This document shows, in pieces, positions 47,267-55,922 of a stretch of 64,000 nt of DNA (its first letter is position 1; the number at the start of each line of letters is the position of its first letter). This DNA comes from Prevotella sp. CAG:1185. GTDB lineage: Bacteria > Bacteroidota > Bacteroidia > Bacteroidales > Bacteroidaceae. Position numbers and translations under genes: made by a program. The stretch is from assembly GCA_000436695.1 (NCBI GenBank), contig HF992598.1, positions 1-64,000 of the forward strand, written 5' to 3'. The notes under the pieces are model-generated. The model saw only the letters and a program-made list of their open reading frames with translations. It did not search any database and had not been told where the DNA came from.

Positions 47267-47998
47267 TTAATACTCTATATTTTCCAAGAACAATGCATTT
47301 CCCGGCATGCTCTCGCCTGCACCGGAACGGCGCTTGCCCTCTATTACGGCTCTAAAATCATCAACACTTATACGTCCGCGCCCGACATCAACCAATGTAC
47401 CGACCACAGCTCTTACCATGTTACGGAGAAACCTGTTGGCAGTAATTACAAAATGCCAGTTATATTCACCGTCCTTTACCCATCTGGCTTCCGTCACATC
47501 ACACAATGTTGTCTTAACATCAGTGTTGCTCTTGCAAAAAGCGGCAAAGTCATCATACTCAAGCAACATTGAGGCTGCCTTGTTCATTTTGTCGAAATCA
47601 AGGTCATAAAATAATTCACATGAATAACTGCGCAAGAAAGGGTCTTTATGCTGATGTACATAATAATGGTATGTCCTCGACTTGGCACTGAAGCGGGCAT
47701 GCATCTCGCTGTCAACCGGCATAACTCTATCAGCAGAAATATCTCTCGGCAAAAGCCTGTTCAACTTGTAAACGAGCTGAGCACAGTCAATGGTCTTATC
47801 CGTGTCAAAATGTGCCACCATCATCCTGGCATGTACTCCGGTGTCTGTACGTCCGGCTCCTACAACTTGAATATCCTCACGCAGAAGAGTTGACAATGCA
47901 TCCTGCAACTTCTCCTGAACAGAAACGGCATTTGGCTGTATCTGCCATCCATGATAAGCCGTGCCGTCATATTTGAAATAGACAAAATATCTCTGCAT
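47267..47998 (-). CDS. truA: tRNA pseudouridine synthase A
   Basis: A 243-residue enzyme that makes pseudouridine at positions 38-40 of the tRNA anticodon arm. The catalytic Asp is in GAGRTDTGVHA near residue 51. The start is placed at 47998 (MQRYFVYFKYDGTAYHGWQ) because the family begins here and the promoter box TAATTTTG on the minus strand at 48028-48035 lies inside the longer frame. An ATG at 48061 would add 21 atypical residues. An EamA transporter gene follows. Confidence 0.95.
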   Translation of the reverse strand: MQRYFVYFKYDGTAYHGWQIQPNAVSVQEKLQDALSTLLREDIQVVGAGRTDTGVHARMMVAHFDTDKTIDCAQLVYKLNRLLPRDISADRVMPVDSEMHARFSAKSRTYHYYVHQHKDPFLRSYSCELFYDLDFDKMNKAASMLLEYDDFAAFCKSNTDVKTTLCDVTEARWVKDGEYNWHFVITANRFLRNMVRAVVGTLVDVGRGRISVDDFRAVIEGKRRSGAGESMPGNALFLENIEY

Positions 47999-48027
47999 GA
48001 ATTTATGCTGTGTAAAAAACTCTTGTG

Positions 48028-48035
48028 CAAAATTA
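48028..48035 (-). promoter_or_regulatory. -7 promoter box of truA
   Basis: The minus strand reads TAATTTTG, matching TAnnTTTG, 29 nt before the truA start. It rules out the longer reading frame. Confidence 0.6.
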
Positions 48036-48200
48036 CATATTTTTTCACAAGTTATAGCCATAAGGCTAACTTAAAGCATATAATTGTATCAATTAATCAT
48101 GAATATCTGGCAATATCTATATTTATTACGGAATAAAGATTGGAGCTTTAAGCATATTTAATGTGACAATGTGCTTACAATATGTCATCCGGTGTGTGTG

Positions 48201-49709
48201 TCACCACATCATCTTCTTGGCATACACCACCAACACACTGAATGAGAATATGGCCACATATATTAATACAAGCTGCAACAGTCCAATAGCTATGCCGTCG
48301 ATACTTGCTCCCGGCAGTTCTGCTACAAATGACACGCCGGAATTAAGAAGGACAACAACTTTAAGAAGCAAAGCCGACAGCAAAGTTTGAAGATAAGGTA
48401 CAAAACTCAACGCGGCCATAAGTACGGCTCCATAAAGGATTATAGTGGCAGCCGGCACGACAATGATGTTTGTCAGAAGGAAATAACAAGAAAAACGCCC
48501 AAAATAAAAGGCTATAAGCGGGGCAACTCCTATCTGAGCTGCCAACGAAACCGACATCATCTGCCATATCTGTCTAATAACGGGTATGCCCATAACACAG
48601 CCAGGCATAAGGTTAAGAACCGGACGATAAAACAGGATGATGAAAAACACGGCGGCAAACGACATCTGAAAACCTACATCATACAGATAAAGCGGATTGA
48701 CTATGAGTATTACGACTGCTGCCACGGCTAATGTGTTAAGCGACATTTTGTTGCGGTTTAACAGACTGACAAACGAATACACCGTAATCATTACAGCCGA
48801 ACGCACCACAGATGCAGACATTCCGACAATAAACACATAAGTCCAAATGGCAAGCAGGATAAGCACCTGAGACGCAATTTGCCAACGGCGACGCAAAAAA
48901 ATCAGTGACAGTATTGCGTAGATTATTCCGAGATGCAACCCTGACAAAGCCAAGATATGTGACGCTCCTGAAACAGAATAATCTTCCTTCAGTCTGTCAG
49001 ACAATGATGATTTGTCGCCCAATGTCATAGCAGCCAGCACGGCATACGACTGTCCACTAAAGCCCATGTCGGTATAACGGCGCAAAAGTCTGTCGCGAAA
49101 CACCAAGGCAGCAATGCGTGTCCGCTGAATCAGAGACAAACGCGTAAGGTCAACAACAGCCTTGCTCCACTCGTCGATATATATAAATGTGGTGGCAACA
49201 TATCCGTGATAAAGCAAATAGCGGCCATAGTCAAAATCAGAATCAGCATATCCCGATGGCTTTTCAAGTAAGGAAACGGCCTTTATCCCGTCGCCTACAC
49301 GCAGTTTGTCGGCACGCTCATCCCTGTAAATGCTCGCCTTAACCTTTACAGGATGATTGACGTCTGCTATCATAAGATCACATCTTATCACTTTACCGGA
49401 AACTACAGGCTGACTTATGACAACTGCCGAATAGGCCATGTCTTTATCAGGCACAGGCATATAAGCTTTATCAAGTTCAACCGACACAAGCGAACCGCCA
49501 AAGAGCATACATGTAATGAATATCATGACTGACTGCAAAATGCAATGTTTCCAAGCCAAAAGCGTAAGCAATAAAGACACTACAGTTGCTGCGAACCATG
49601 CTTTAAACGACAATACGCCATAAAGAAGTTCGCCCAAAACTATACCTGCAATAAGGAACAAGGCCAAGCGCAGGACAGGATACAATTGTATTTGTCCGTT
49701 TGTTTTCAT
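48201..49709 (-). CDS. ComEC/Rec2-family membrane protein without the MBL domain
   Basis: A 502-residue inner-membrane protein of the DNA-uptake channel family. Residues 1-200 have N-terminal helices and a DUF4131-like soluble part. The competence domain carries the signature SGASHILALSGLHLGI near residue 245, followed by about seven more helices. The metallo-beta-lactamase domain found at the end of long ComEC proteins (700 residues or more) is missing, and the C-terminus is a membrane helix. This short form occurs in Bacteroidota. With the ComF-like gene it is the only sign of competence in the window. Confidence 0.88.
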   Translation of the reverse strand: MKTNGQIQLYPVLRLALFLIAGIVLGELLYGVLSFKAWFAATVVSLLLTLLAWKHCILQSVMIFITCMLFGGSLVSVELDKAYMPVPDKDMAYSAVVISQPVVSGKVIRCDLMIADVNHPVKVKASIYRDERADKLRVGDGIKAVSLLEKPSGYADSDFDYGRYLLYHGYVATTFIYIDEWSKAVVDLTRLSLIQRTRIAALVFRDRLLRRYTDMGFSGQSYAVLAAMTLGDKSSLSDRLKEDYSVSGASHILALSGLHLGIIYAILSLIFLRRRWQIASQVLILLAIWTYVFIVGMSASVVRSAVMITVYSFVSLLNRNKMSLNTLAVAAVVILIVNPLYLYDVGFQMSFAAVFFIILFYRPVLNLMPGCVMGIPVIRQIWQMMSVSLAAQIGVAPLIAFYFGRFSCYFLLTNIIVVPAATIILYGAVLMAALSFVPYLQTLLSALLLKVVVLLNSGVSFVAELPGASIDGIAIGLLQLVLIYVAIFSFSVLVVYAKKMMW

Positions 49710-49755
49710 TTATTAAGGTTAACCGGTACACAGGCTATAAATGTTCTGTGTTATG

Positions 49756-49763
49756 CAAATATA
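49756..49763 (-). promoter_or_regulatory. -7 promoter box of the comEC-like gene
   Basis: The minus strand reads TATATTTG, a match to TAnnTTTG, 46 nt before the start codon. Confidence 0.55.
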
Positions 49764-49878
49764 CAACTTTATCACCAAAGCTGTCATCTTTAACCCATGT
49801 TTTTACACAAACTAAAATCTCTTTATTCCATTTTTCTGTAATATGTGCCACGATATTTCGTTTTTGACAAATTTACAT

Positions 49879-49886
49879 TATCTTTG
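49879..49886 (+). promoter_or_regulatory. -7 promoter box immediately before the EFR1-type ferredoxin gene
   Basis: TATCTTTG matches TAnnTTTG but ends only 4 nt before the ATG at 49891. If it is the real promoter, the mRNA starts at or next to the start codon. Confidence 0.6.
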
Positions 49887-49890
49887 CAAT

Positions 49891-50676
49891 ATGATACTAT
49901 ATTTCTCCGGAACAGGAAACACCAAATGGGCAGCAACAGCGCTAAGTGAAAAGACTGGCGAAAAGCTGATAGACATAACCGATGTGGCAAACACCGACGT
50001 GAGCTACAAACTGGAGGAAGGCGAACGACTTGGTTTCTGCTTTCCCGTGCATGGCTGGCGCCCGCCGCTAATCGTAAGAAAATTCATCAAAAGACTTTCA
50101 GTCATCAATCCTGAAGGTCATTATTGCTATGCATTATGCACAACAGGCGACAATGTTGGCGAAGCAATTGACATTTTTGAGAAAGACCTCGGGAAAAAAG
50201 GTATACATCTCGACGGTGCCTTTTCACTGATTATGCCCGAATCGTATGTAGGTCTGCCGTTCATGGATGTTGACACGCCGGAGAAAGAAAAGCAGAAAAA
50301 GAGAAAGGCTGCCGAAGATCTTGAACGCTTTGCTGAAATGATAACAGAGCGCAAAAAAGGCATAAGAGACCTCGTCATAGGAAGATGGCCAAAAATCAAC
50401 AGCCGTCTCATTGGCAGCTGCTTTGTAAAATATCTCATCACAGACAAGCCTTTCTATGTCGCTGAGGACAAATGCATAAAATGCGGCAAATGTGCCGAAG
50501 CCTGTCCTGTAAACGACATTATATGGAGCAAAGGCTCAATGCCAAAATGGAAACACAACGGATCTTGTCTTTCTTGCTTTGCCTGTTATCATCATTGCCC
50601 TAAGCATGCCATAGAATACGGCAAGAGGACAAAAAACAAAGGACAATATTTCTTTGAAAAGAATGATATGCCATGA
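49891..50676 (+). CDS. EFR1-type flavodoxin/ferredoxin fusion protein
   Basis: A 261-residue electron-transfer protein. The flavodoxin part opens with MILYFSGTGNTKWAA, whose SGTGNT is the FMN phosphate loop, and covers residues 1-190. Two 4Fe-4S clusters follow: CIKCGKCAEACPVND and CLSCFACYHHCPKHAI. This domain order matches EFR1-family proteins, whose partners are not well known. The start is set at 49891, because an ATG at 49843 would precede the flavodoxin fold with 16 unrelated residues and lies upstream of the promoter box. Confidence 0.88.
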   Translation: MILYFSGTGNTKWAATALSEKTGEKLIDITDVANTDVSYKLEEGERLGFCFPVHGWRPPLIVRKFIKRLSVINPEGHYCYALCTTGDNVGEAIDIFEKDLGKKGIHLDGAFSLIMPESYVGLPFMDVDTPEKEKQKKRKAAEDLERFAEMITERKKGIRDLVIGRWPKINSRLIGSCFVKYLITDKPFYVAEDKCIKCGKCAEACPVNDIIWSKGSMPKWKHNGSCLSCFACYHHCPKHAIEYGKRTKNKGQYFFEKNDMP

Positions 50677-50726
50677 CAGTGCCGCCAATATTAAAAGGCA
50701 TTTACATAAAACATTTTTTGAATAAA

Positions 50727-50839
50727 CTCATCACTCATCACATTTTACCGTAAAACACTGTCGACATGAGAATTAAAATGTGACAAGTAAAAAAACAGAC
50801 TCATCACACAAGCTGTAAATACAACTTAAATGATGAGTC
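50727..50839. repeat. TGTGAYRAGT element, second copy
   Basis: The element begins ACTCATCACTCATCACATTT, almost identical to the outer arm of the palindrome at 31246. Inside, TCACATTTTA (near 50737-50746) pairs with TAAAATGTGA (50775-50784), and GACTCATCA (50799-50807) pairs with TGATGAGTC (50831-50839). It is smaller than the first copy and also lies between convergent genes. Confidence 0.7.
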
Positions 50840-50888
50840 TTTATCATAATTTGCGACATATAAGCCCAACGGCTTAATCATGCTGAAA

Positions 50889-51512
50889 TTATCTTATGAA
50901 GTTTGTGCGTATTGTCGGCTCCTCAACCGGCAGACTAACTCCGGCTTTCTTTCCGGCTTCAATACATTTAAGCAGCCACGCCATGTTCTGTCCCAGGCGG
51001 CGCATTGTCTGCATGCCTTCCTCATCCATAAACACATCTTCAGGCTTATTGCCATGCACCTGATTCCAATATACAGAAGGTACGGTAGGCATATTGCATA
51101 TTCCATAATACTTATTCAAATCATCGAATCCGGCAGAAGCCCCGCCGCGACGGCAGCTTACTACAGTTGCTGCCGGCTTGTTGGTATAAAGCGACGCCTT
51201 GCTGCAGAACGCCCTGTCCATAAACGGCTTAATGAAACCAGAAGGTCCGGCAAAATGGATAGGTGTGCCGAAGACAAATCCGTCAGCCTCGTCAACCTTC
51301 TCAAGAAATCTGTTCACTGTGTCTTCATCGTACCAGCAACGCTTTGTAACACTGCATTTACCGCAACCTATACATCCCATTATAGGCTTGTTGCCACACC
51401 AAAATATCTCTGTATCGATGCCACACTTAGCCAGCTCGCCTGCTACGACCTCCAATGCGGCGTGTGTGCATCCGTTAGCCTTAGGGCTACCATTAACCAA
51501 TAATACTTTCAT
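50889..51512 (-). CDS. Iron-sulfur flavoprotein / NADPH-dependent FMN reductase family protein
   Basis: A 207-residue flavodoxin-like protein. It opens MKVLLVNGSPKANGCTHAAL, whose GSPKANG is the FMN phosphate loop. A compact cysteine motif, CIGCGKC, near residue 47 suggests a bound iron-sulfur cluster, as in archaeal-type iron-sulfur flavoproteins; this is an inference. The start at 51512 is chosen because the family begins there, and the frame upstream to 51575 adds 21 unrelated residues. It converges with the EFR1-type gene and would also handle low-potential electrons. Confidence 0.85.
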   Translation of the reverse strand: MKVLLVNGSPKANGCTHAALEVVAGELAKCGIDTEIFWCGNKPIMGCIGCGKCSVTKRCWYDEDTVNRFLEKVDEADGFVFGTPIHFAGPSGFIKPFMDRAFCSKASLYTNKPAATVVSCRRGGASAGFDDLNKYYGICNMPTVPSVYWNQVHGNKPEDVFMDEEGMQTMRRLGQNMAWLLKCIEAGKKAGVSLPVEEPTIRTNFIR

Positions 51513-51615
51513 AATATATCTCTTTAATCTCAAATTAATGTCATTCAAATAAACAAGGACGAACGGTCTGAACACAGTCAGACACGTCCGTCCCGATAGT
51601 TATGTCGACAAATAA

Positions 51616-52290
51616 TTAATATACACGCGGACCAAAGATGGCTGTTCCAACACGCACCATTGTGCTGCGGCACTGAACGGCTATCTTGTAATCATCACTC
51701 ATTCCCCATGAACGTTCGCAAAACGCATCATCGTCGGCAAAATAACGTGCCTTAACCTCATCAAAGAAGTCGGCAGCCGTGTTAAACTCACGTCTAATCT
51801 GAGTCTCATCGTCAACATTAGAGGCCATCATCATCAAGCCGCATATCTGCACATTGTGAAGTTCGCGCCACTCTCCGTTCTCAAGGAGTTCACGGCAGGC
51901 GTCGAGAGTGAGTCCGTATTTTGTGGCCTCTTCGGCGATATGCAGTTCAAGCAGCACTTTTATAACACGATTGTGCTTAGCGGCGTGCTTGTTTATCTCT
52001 TTCAGAAGTTTCAGAGAGTCGACAGCCTCAACCATTGAAATATAAGGTGCAATGTATTTCACCTTGTTGGTCTGAAGATGTCCTATGAAGTGCCACTCTA
52101 TGTCATCGGGCAGATTCTGCTGTTTTTTTGCCAGTTCCTGCTCATGACTTTCACCGAAAACGCGCTGCCCGGAATTATATGCAGCCTCGATGTATTCATC
52201 GGGATGAAACTTGCTCACGGCAACAAGGCGTACACCCTGCGGCAGTGTGTCAAGTATGTTTTTCAGATTAGCCGCAACGTCAACGTTCAT
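51616..52290 (-). CDS. YggS-family PLP homeostasis protein
   Basis: A 224-residue pyridoxal-phosphate-binding TIM-barrel protein. The PLP lysine is in RLVAVSKFHPDE near residue 27, and EWHFIGHLQTNKVKYI and SWGMSDDYKIA are family signatures. YggS proteins balance cellular PLP and amino acid pools rather than catalyse a known reaction. Its start overlaps the stop of the DUF4494-like gene (TAATG), so translation of the two is coupled. Confidence 0.94.
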   Translation of the reverse strand: MNVDVAANLKNILDTLPQGVRLVAVSKFHPDEYIEAAYNSGQRVFGESHEQELAKKQQNLPDDIEWHFIGHLQTNKVKYIAPYISMVEAVDSLKLLKEINKHAAKHNRVIKVLLELHIAEEATKYGLTLDACRELLENGEWRELHNVQICGLMMMASNVDDETQIRREFNTAADFFDEVKARYFADDDAFCERSWGMSDDYKIAVQCRSTMVRVGTAIFGPRVY

Positions 52291-52814
52291 TATTGATGCG
52301 CCTCCTCCGCATTCTGTCCGTCCTGCTCATACTCAGGTTTGTCGTCAACCTCAGTTTTTTTCAGGGTCTGATTGTGCTCAAACACATCCATTATCTGAGT
52401 TTCAGCTATGCTTGCAATAACATAGTCGATCATTGTTCCGCCCATAACCTCGTCGATGCTCTTTACTGCACCCGGCAATGTGCTGCCGTGTACGAGATAA
52501 TTGACAGTAGATTTTTTCTCTTTTTCTGTTTTCTCGTCGATGGTTATAAACTGCAGTTTAGCCTTATACCAACGGTCGGCTGAAGGAGAATCGCTGAAGA
52601 ATATTTCGCCATAAGCAGCTTTCTTGATATCCTTAACCTCAAACTCGCCACTTATGTAAGACGACATCTCTTCGATTATGCTTGCCTCAGCTTCAGTAAA
52701 GCTGAGCGCATCTACAACATACTGCTCCGTTACTTTCTTCTGACTTCCGTCTTCCATTGTCTTTTCGTAACGTATTTTGCATTCAAACCATGTTGATGTT
52801 CTGCTTCTCATCAT
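52290..52814 (-). CDS. DUF4494-type protein
   Basis: A 174-residue protein beginning MMRSRTSTWFECKIRYEKTMEDGSQKKVTE in outline (RSRTSTWFECKIRYEKT is the diagnostic start). It matches the DUF4494 pattern known from Bacteroidota. The fold has two related halves (VDALSFTEAEA and INYLVHGSTLPGA-like segments). No function is known to me. It lies just upstream of and overlapping the yggS-like gene, and a TACTTTTG box on the minus strand is at 52885-52892. The ATG two codons in is an alternative start. Confidence 0.85.
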   Translation of the reverse strand: MMRSRTSTWFECKIRYEKTMEDGSQKKVTEQYVVDALSFTEAEASIIEEMSSYISGEFEVKDIKKAAYGEIFFSDSPSADRWYKAKLQFITIDEKTEKEKKSTVNYLVHGSTLPGAVKSIDEVMGGTMIDYVIASIAETQIMDVFEHNQTLKKTEVDDKPEYEQDGQNAEEAHQ

Positions 52815-53013
52815 ATCCTTTTATAATTTAAATTCTGTTTCTATATTTTATTTATCCTGACCATGAAGGCTCGATAAAGCCGTGCAAAAGTAATTAAATA
52901 TCCCGACAACACAAAATCAATCTGAATAAAAGAATATAGTTAACCATAATTATATATTAACAACAATTCAATAATGTAAATTACTTTATTGTATCTAAGA
53001 TACTTATTACGAA

Positions 53014-53643
53014 TTAAAACTTTTCCAACCTGATATGTTCAACATAAACATTTTTACCCATTCTAGTTGCATTGTCATTCATTAGAACCCCAGAATAACC
53101 ATCTTTAACTATTAATATCATTTTATAATTGTACATAGAACCATCATTATCGTAAGCCTTACCAATATTTGAATTAATATATATTTCTTGTCCTTTATTC
53201 ACATAGAAATAATCATTAACTTTATTAAGAGCGTAACAAACAAATTCTTTATCACGTTGGATTTCATATTTCTTCATCTCATAACAATATGAAGCTTCAT
53301 AATCAATAAGCAAATATACTGTTCCGTTTTTGTACAAACCAACTTCACCTTTTCCAAATCCATCTACTATATTCCAATATCCAACTTCTTTATATTCAGA
53401 CATCAATTTACTTATATATGCCTGTTTATTTTTCCCATTTAAATCAATAATATTTATCTGATAATCCAAGTAATCTGGCATACTATCCGACTCTTTACAA
53501 ACATTATTAGTACTATTTGAGATAGAATCATTTATCGTATTATTTATATTAGATTGGTTTGGTTTAAACAAAAATGCCAAATACAAACAAAATATAACAA
53601 TAATAATAAAGATAAATTTTACAGCAGGTAATATACTTTTCAT
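53014..53643 (-). CDS. Hypothetical membrane-anchored protein, accessory block
   Basis: A 209-residue protein that I cannot assign. One N-terminal hydrophobic helix (about residues 7-27) is followed by an Asn/Ser-rich linker and then a soluble domain with many Tyr, Ile and Asp residues, probably beta-rich (YINSNIGKAYDNDG, YSGVLMNDNAT). No catalytic motif is visible. It is unusually A+T rich compared with flanking housekeeping genes and uses Asn/Lys AAT and AAA codons heavily, which suggests acquisition. It is the last gene of a set of three minus-strand genes, 32 nt after the previous one. Confidence 0.65.
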   Translation of the reverse strand: MKSILPAVKFIFIIIVIFCLYLAFLFKPNQSNINNTINDSISNSTNNVCKESDSMPDYLDYQINIIDLNGKNKQAYISKLMSEYKEVGYWNIVDGFGKGEVGLYKNGTVYLLIDYEASYCYEMKKYEIQRDKEFVCYALNKVNDYFYVNKGQEIYINSNIGKAYDNDGSMYNYKMILIVKDGYSGVLMNDNATRMGKNVYVEHIRLEKF

Positions 53644-53675
53644 TTTAATATATAATTAATATTTATCATTAAACT

Positions 53676-54050
53676 TTAATTTTTATCTAGAAAGCTTGTA
53701 GGGATGTATACTTCTACACGATATCCATCTTCACTAGAAACTCTAACTTTTGTATACACGACTCCCCCTTCTATGACGACACATTCTTGTCCTGGGGCAA
53801 TCATATAAGCCTTCCCCGAAATTAATAAATTCATTACGCCTTCCGAATCATGATTTGATGCATATCGTCCATACATTTTTGCAGTTTCTTTGTCTACACA
53901 TCCTATGCATTCGGTATTTGTTATCATTATAGAAGGCTTACCACCATAACTGTCAACACCACCATTACATAGACTTAACATCCAAATAAACATCAATGAA
54001 AAAAAAAGTATTATATATCTTTTTTTTATTTTAAATTCTGTATTTTCCAT
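53676..54050 (-). CDS. Hypothetical SH3-like exported protein, accessory block
   Basis: A 124-residue protein with an N-terminal signal or anchor helix (about residues 10-28), a CIGCVDKETAKM segment, and a C-terminal half resembling small SH3-like domains of Bacteroidota (GKAYMIAPGQECVVIEGG followed by KVRVSSEDGYRVEVYI). The similarity is by pattern only. It starts 7 nt after the GIY-YIG-like gene on the same strand, which suggests one transcript. The role is unknown. Confidence 0.65.
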   Translation of the reverse strand: MENTEFKIKKRYIILFFSLMFIWMLSLCNGGVDSYGGKPSIMITNTECIGCVDKETAKMYGRYASNHDSEGVMNLLISGKAYMIAPGQECVVIEGGVVYTKVRVSSEDGYRVEVYIPTSFLDKN

Positions 54051-54057
54051 AAAAGTA

Positions 54058-54621
54058 TCATTTTTTCCGCAGTTCTTTTAATAATTCACGAAAGTCTTCA
54101 TTAATAGTATTATTATTCATTTTTATATTCAATGGAGGATTATAAGAATTTATTAGCTCTTTTTCAATCTCTTCAATATTTATCACATTTTTCTCTTCTC
54201 TAAAAAACAACAATAAATTGTGTTTCATCCATTCAGACAATTTGTTTTCATCTACTTCCAAAAATTTTGTTTTTCCATTAAAAGGGTTATTTTTATCTCT
54301 TGGTATTTTTTTGAATCCCATAAGGCTACCTAATGATTTACGCAAAGTAGACTTACCTGAATTATTTCCTGCAAAATGTTGTTTATAATCTCTATTTTTA
54401 AGACTTTTTTTACTAATTCCCGTATAAATAACATCATAACAACATCCGTTATAACAATATTGACATAAGACTGGACTTATGCTCACCTTTGGCAATTTAG
54501 CAGAATGTTTTAATGCAATAATATAATTTCCTGATGTATCCGGTAGAAACTCGAATAAATCCTTATCAGGATTAAGCATTCTAAAAACTAATTTTTTAAT
54601 TTTTTCGCCTTTCATTTTCAT
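54058..54621 (-). CDS. GIY-YIG-like nuclease-family protein
   Basis: A 187-residue protein. NYIIAL near residue 32 and DVIYTGIS near residue 64 correspond to the two strands of the GIY-YIG motif. An Arg and a His follow (LKNRDYKQHFAG), and the last part has EKELINSYNPPLNIKM, the Glu-containing end seen in many GIY-YIG proteins. The catalytic set appears complete but is divergent. A charged C-terminal helix closes the protein. The gene heads the three-gene set and lies downstream of a WYL regulator. Alternative ATG at codon 3. Confidence 0.7.
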   Translation of the reverse strand: MKMKGEKIKKLVFRMLNPDKDLFEFLPDTSGNYIIALKHSAKLPKVSISPVLCQYCYNGCCYDVIYTGISKKSLKNRDYKQHFAGNNSGKSTLRKSLGSLMGFKKIPRDKNNPFNGKTKFLEVDENKLSEWMKHNLLLFFREEKNVINIEEIEKELINSYNPPLNIKMNNNTINEDFRELLKELRKK

Positions 54622-54975
54622 TAAATTTTAAGAATCCCAATAAGGCTCCGATTCTAGGATTAAGGTTAATATATAGGAAAGTGTGGAGCCGCTGTTTATT
54701 TCTGGAAGGCTCTGGTAAAACCTGGACGTAACAAACAACACCCCACACTTGAACATTTCATGTGAAATTCACACGAAAACACCAAGTGACGAGAGTGATC
54801 ATTTATCCACGTCCTTTTGAAATTTACCAGATTTCCCAGAAGGATAAAAGCAACACTTTCATCAATTCATTTGACCTGTCTAAACAGGAATATGGTACAA
54901 AATTAAATATTTTTTCCCATTCAAACAAATTGTGGGGGTCTTTTTATTTAAATATTTTGTGTCATTTTCCACACA
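54622..54975. other. Structured non-coding stretch between the WYL and GIY-YIG-like genes
   Basis: About 350 bp without a convincing gene. Several inverted repeats are present: AGAATC / GATTCT (54631-54654), AAGTGTGG / CCACACTT (about 54679-54750) and inside it GAGCC / GGCTC. Together they could fold as a branched structure on either strand. A plus-strand reading frame starting GTG at 54762 is open to 55037 but overlaps the WYL gene end and has no support. No TAnnTTTG box for the GIY-YIG-like gene was found. Confidence 0.45.
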
Positions 54976-55890
54976 TCATGAGTTTCTCAAAAAAGCCTCC
55001 TTATAAATACTTTTTATCCGTTCACGTAAAGATTTAGGTTTAATCACTTCAACTGAACGGCTGCGAGATAGTAGCTCCATTATAAAATCATTTGTTATTC
55101 GAAGACGTAATGATATACGAAACTCGACATCGTTATCTGTTATTATCCGCTGTGAATGATGAATCGGAGCAGACTTTATAAAACAACCATCCAATGCATC
55201 ATATCTCAATTCTACATCTTCTACAGGAATATTGACGTCATTCCAAATGCCATAACAATCTTTAAATAATTCTACAACATTAATATCTAAATTACGCACA
55301 AACGATTCGTTCCTAATCACCTGAAGACTTCTTATTCTATCTATACCGAAAGTTTTCATTTTATTACCATCAAAAGCGAGAAGATACCAACGTTGATTAG
55401 ATTCTTTTAAATAATGCGGATATACATGATATCTGTTAATTCTATTACCATTTCGATAATCCACATAAGAAAAATCTACTGGATTAGTATTCTTTATAGC
55501 CTCAACCAAAGATATAAGCCATTTACTATATAATGGCCTATGATGTTCAGCAAGCACAAATGATGATAAGTTTGTATCTTTTTCGATAGAATTAATTAAA
55601 TCAAAATTCATCATAAGTTCACTTACACGCTCCTCATATGAACCTACGTTCTCTTCAATATAATATCCTTGTTGAGAACGATCAAACTTAATATAGATAC
55701 CAAAAAGTTCACCTATATCACAAATGTCTCTCTCAATAGTTCTATTGCTTATCGAATTATATCCATAATAACCAGTCATTTTGTCATTAACATAATTAAC
55801 TAGTTCCGTCTTAGGAATGTATTTCCTTATTTGCCTTAATTTATTCAATATAAGCAACATTCTCCTTATACCTTCAACTTGCTTACTCAT
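54976..55890 (-). CDS. WYL-domain transcriptional regulator
   Basis: A 304-residue regulator. Residues 1-85 form a winged helix-turn-helix region (ISNRTIERDICDIGELFGIYI is the recognition part). The WYL domain contains NQRWYLLAFDGNKMKTFGIDRI near residue 165, and a C-terminal WCX-like domain ends in SRSVEVIKPKSLRERI. WYL proteins sense nucleic acids or nucleotides and often control defence systems, which is family knowledge and not proof here. A 13-bp palindrome sits just upstream of its -7 box, suggesting autoregulation. It is the first gene of the accessory block, 354 nt before the GIY-YIG-like gene. Confidence 0.9.
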   Translation of the reverse strand: MSKQVEGIRRMLLILNKLRQIRKYIPKTELVNYVNDKMTGYYGYNSISNRTIERDICDIGELFGIYIKFDRSQQGYYIEENVGSYEERVSELMMNFDLINSIEKDTNLSSFVLAEHHRPLYSKWLISLVEAIKNTNPVDFSYVDYRNGNRINRYHVYPHYLKESNQRWYLLAFDGNKMKTFGIDRIRSLQVIRNESFVRNLDINVVELFKDCYGIWNDVNIPVEDVELRYDALDGCFIKSAPIHHSQRIITDNDVEFRISLRLRITNDFIMELLSRSRSVEVIKPKSLRERIKSIYKEAFLRNS

Positions 55891-55911
55891 AATTAATTTA
55901 TTTTGACATCA

Positions 55912-55919
55912 CAAAAATA
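55912..55919 (-). promoter_or_regulatory. -7 promoter box of the WYL gene
   Basis: The minus strand reads TATTTTTG, a match to TAnnTTTG, 21 nt before the WYL start codon. Confidence 0.6.
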
Positions 55920-55922
55920 AGA

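Noticed and set aside
54762..55037. 91-codon GTG-start plus-strand frame in the accessory block gap
   Set aside because: It overlaps the 3' end of the WYL gene, has no promoter and no recognisable family; kept only as a possible remnant.
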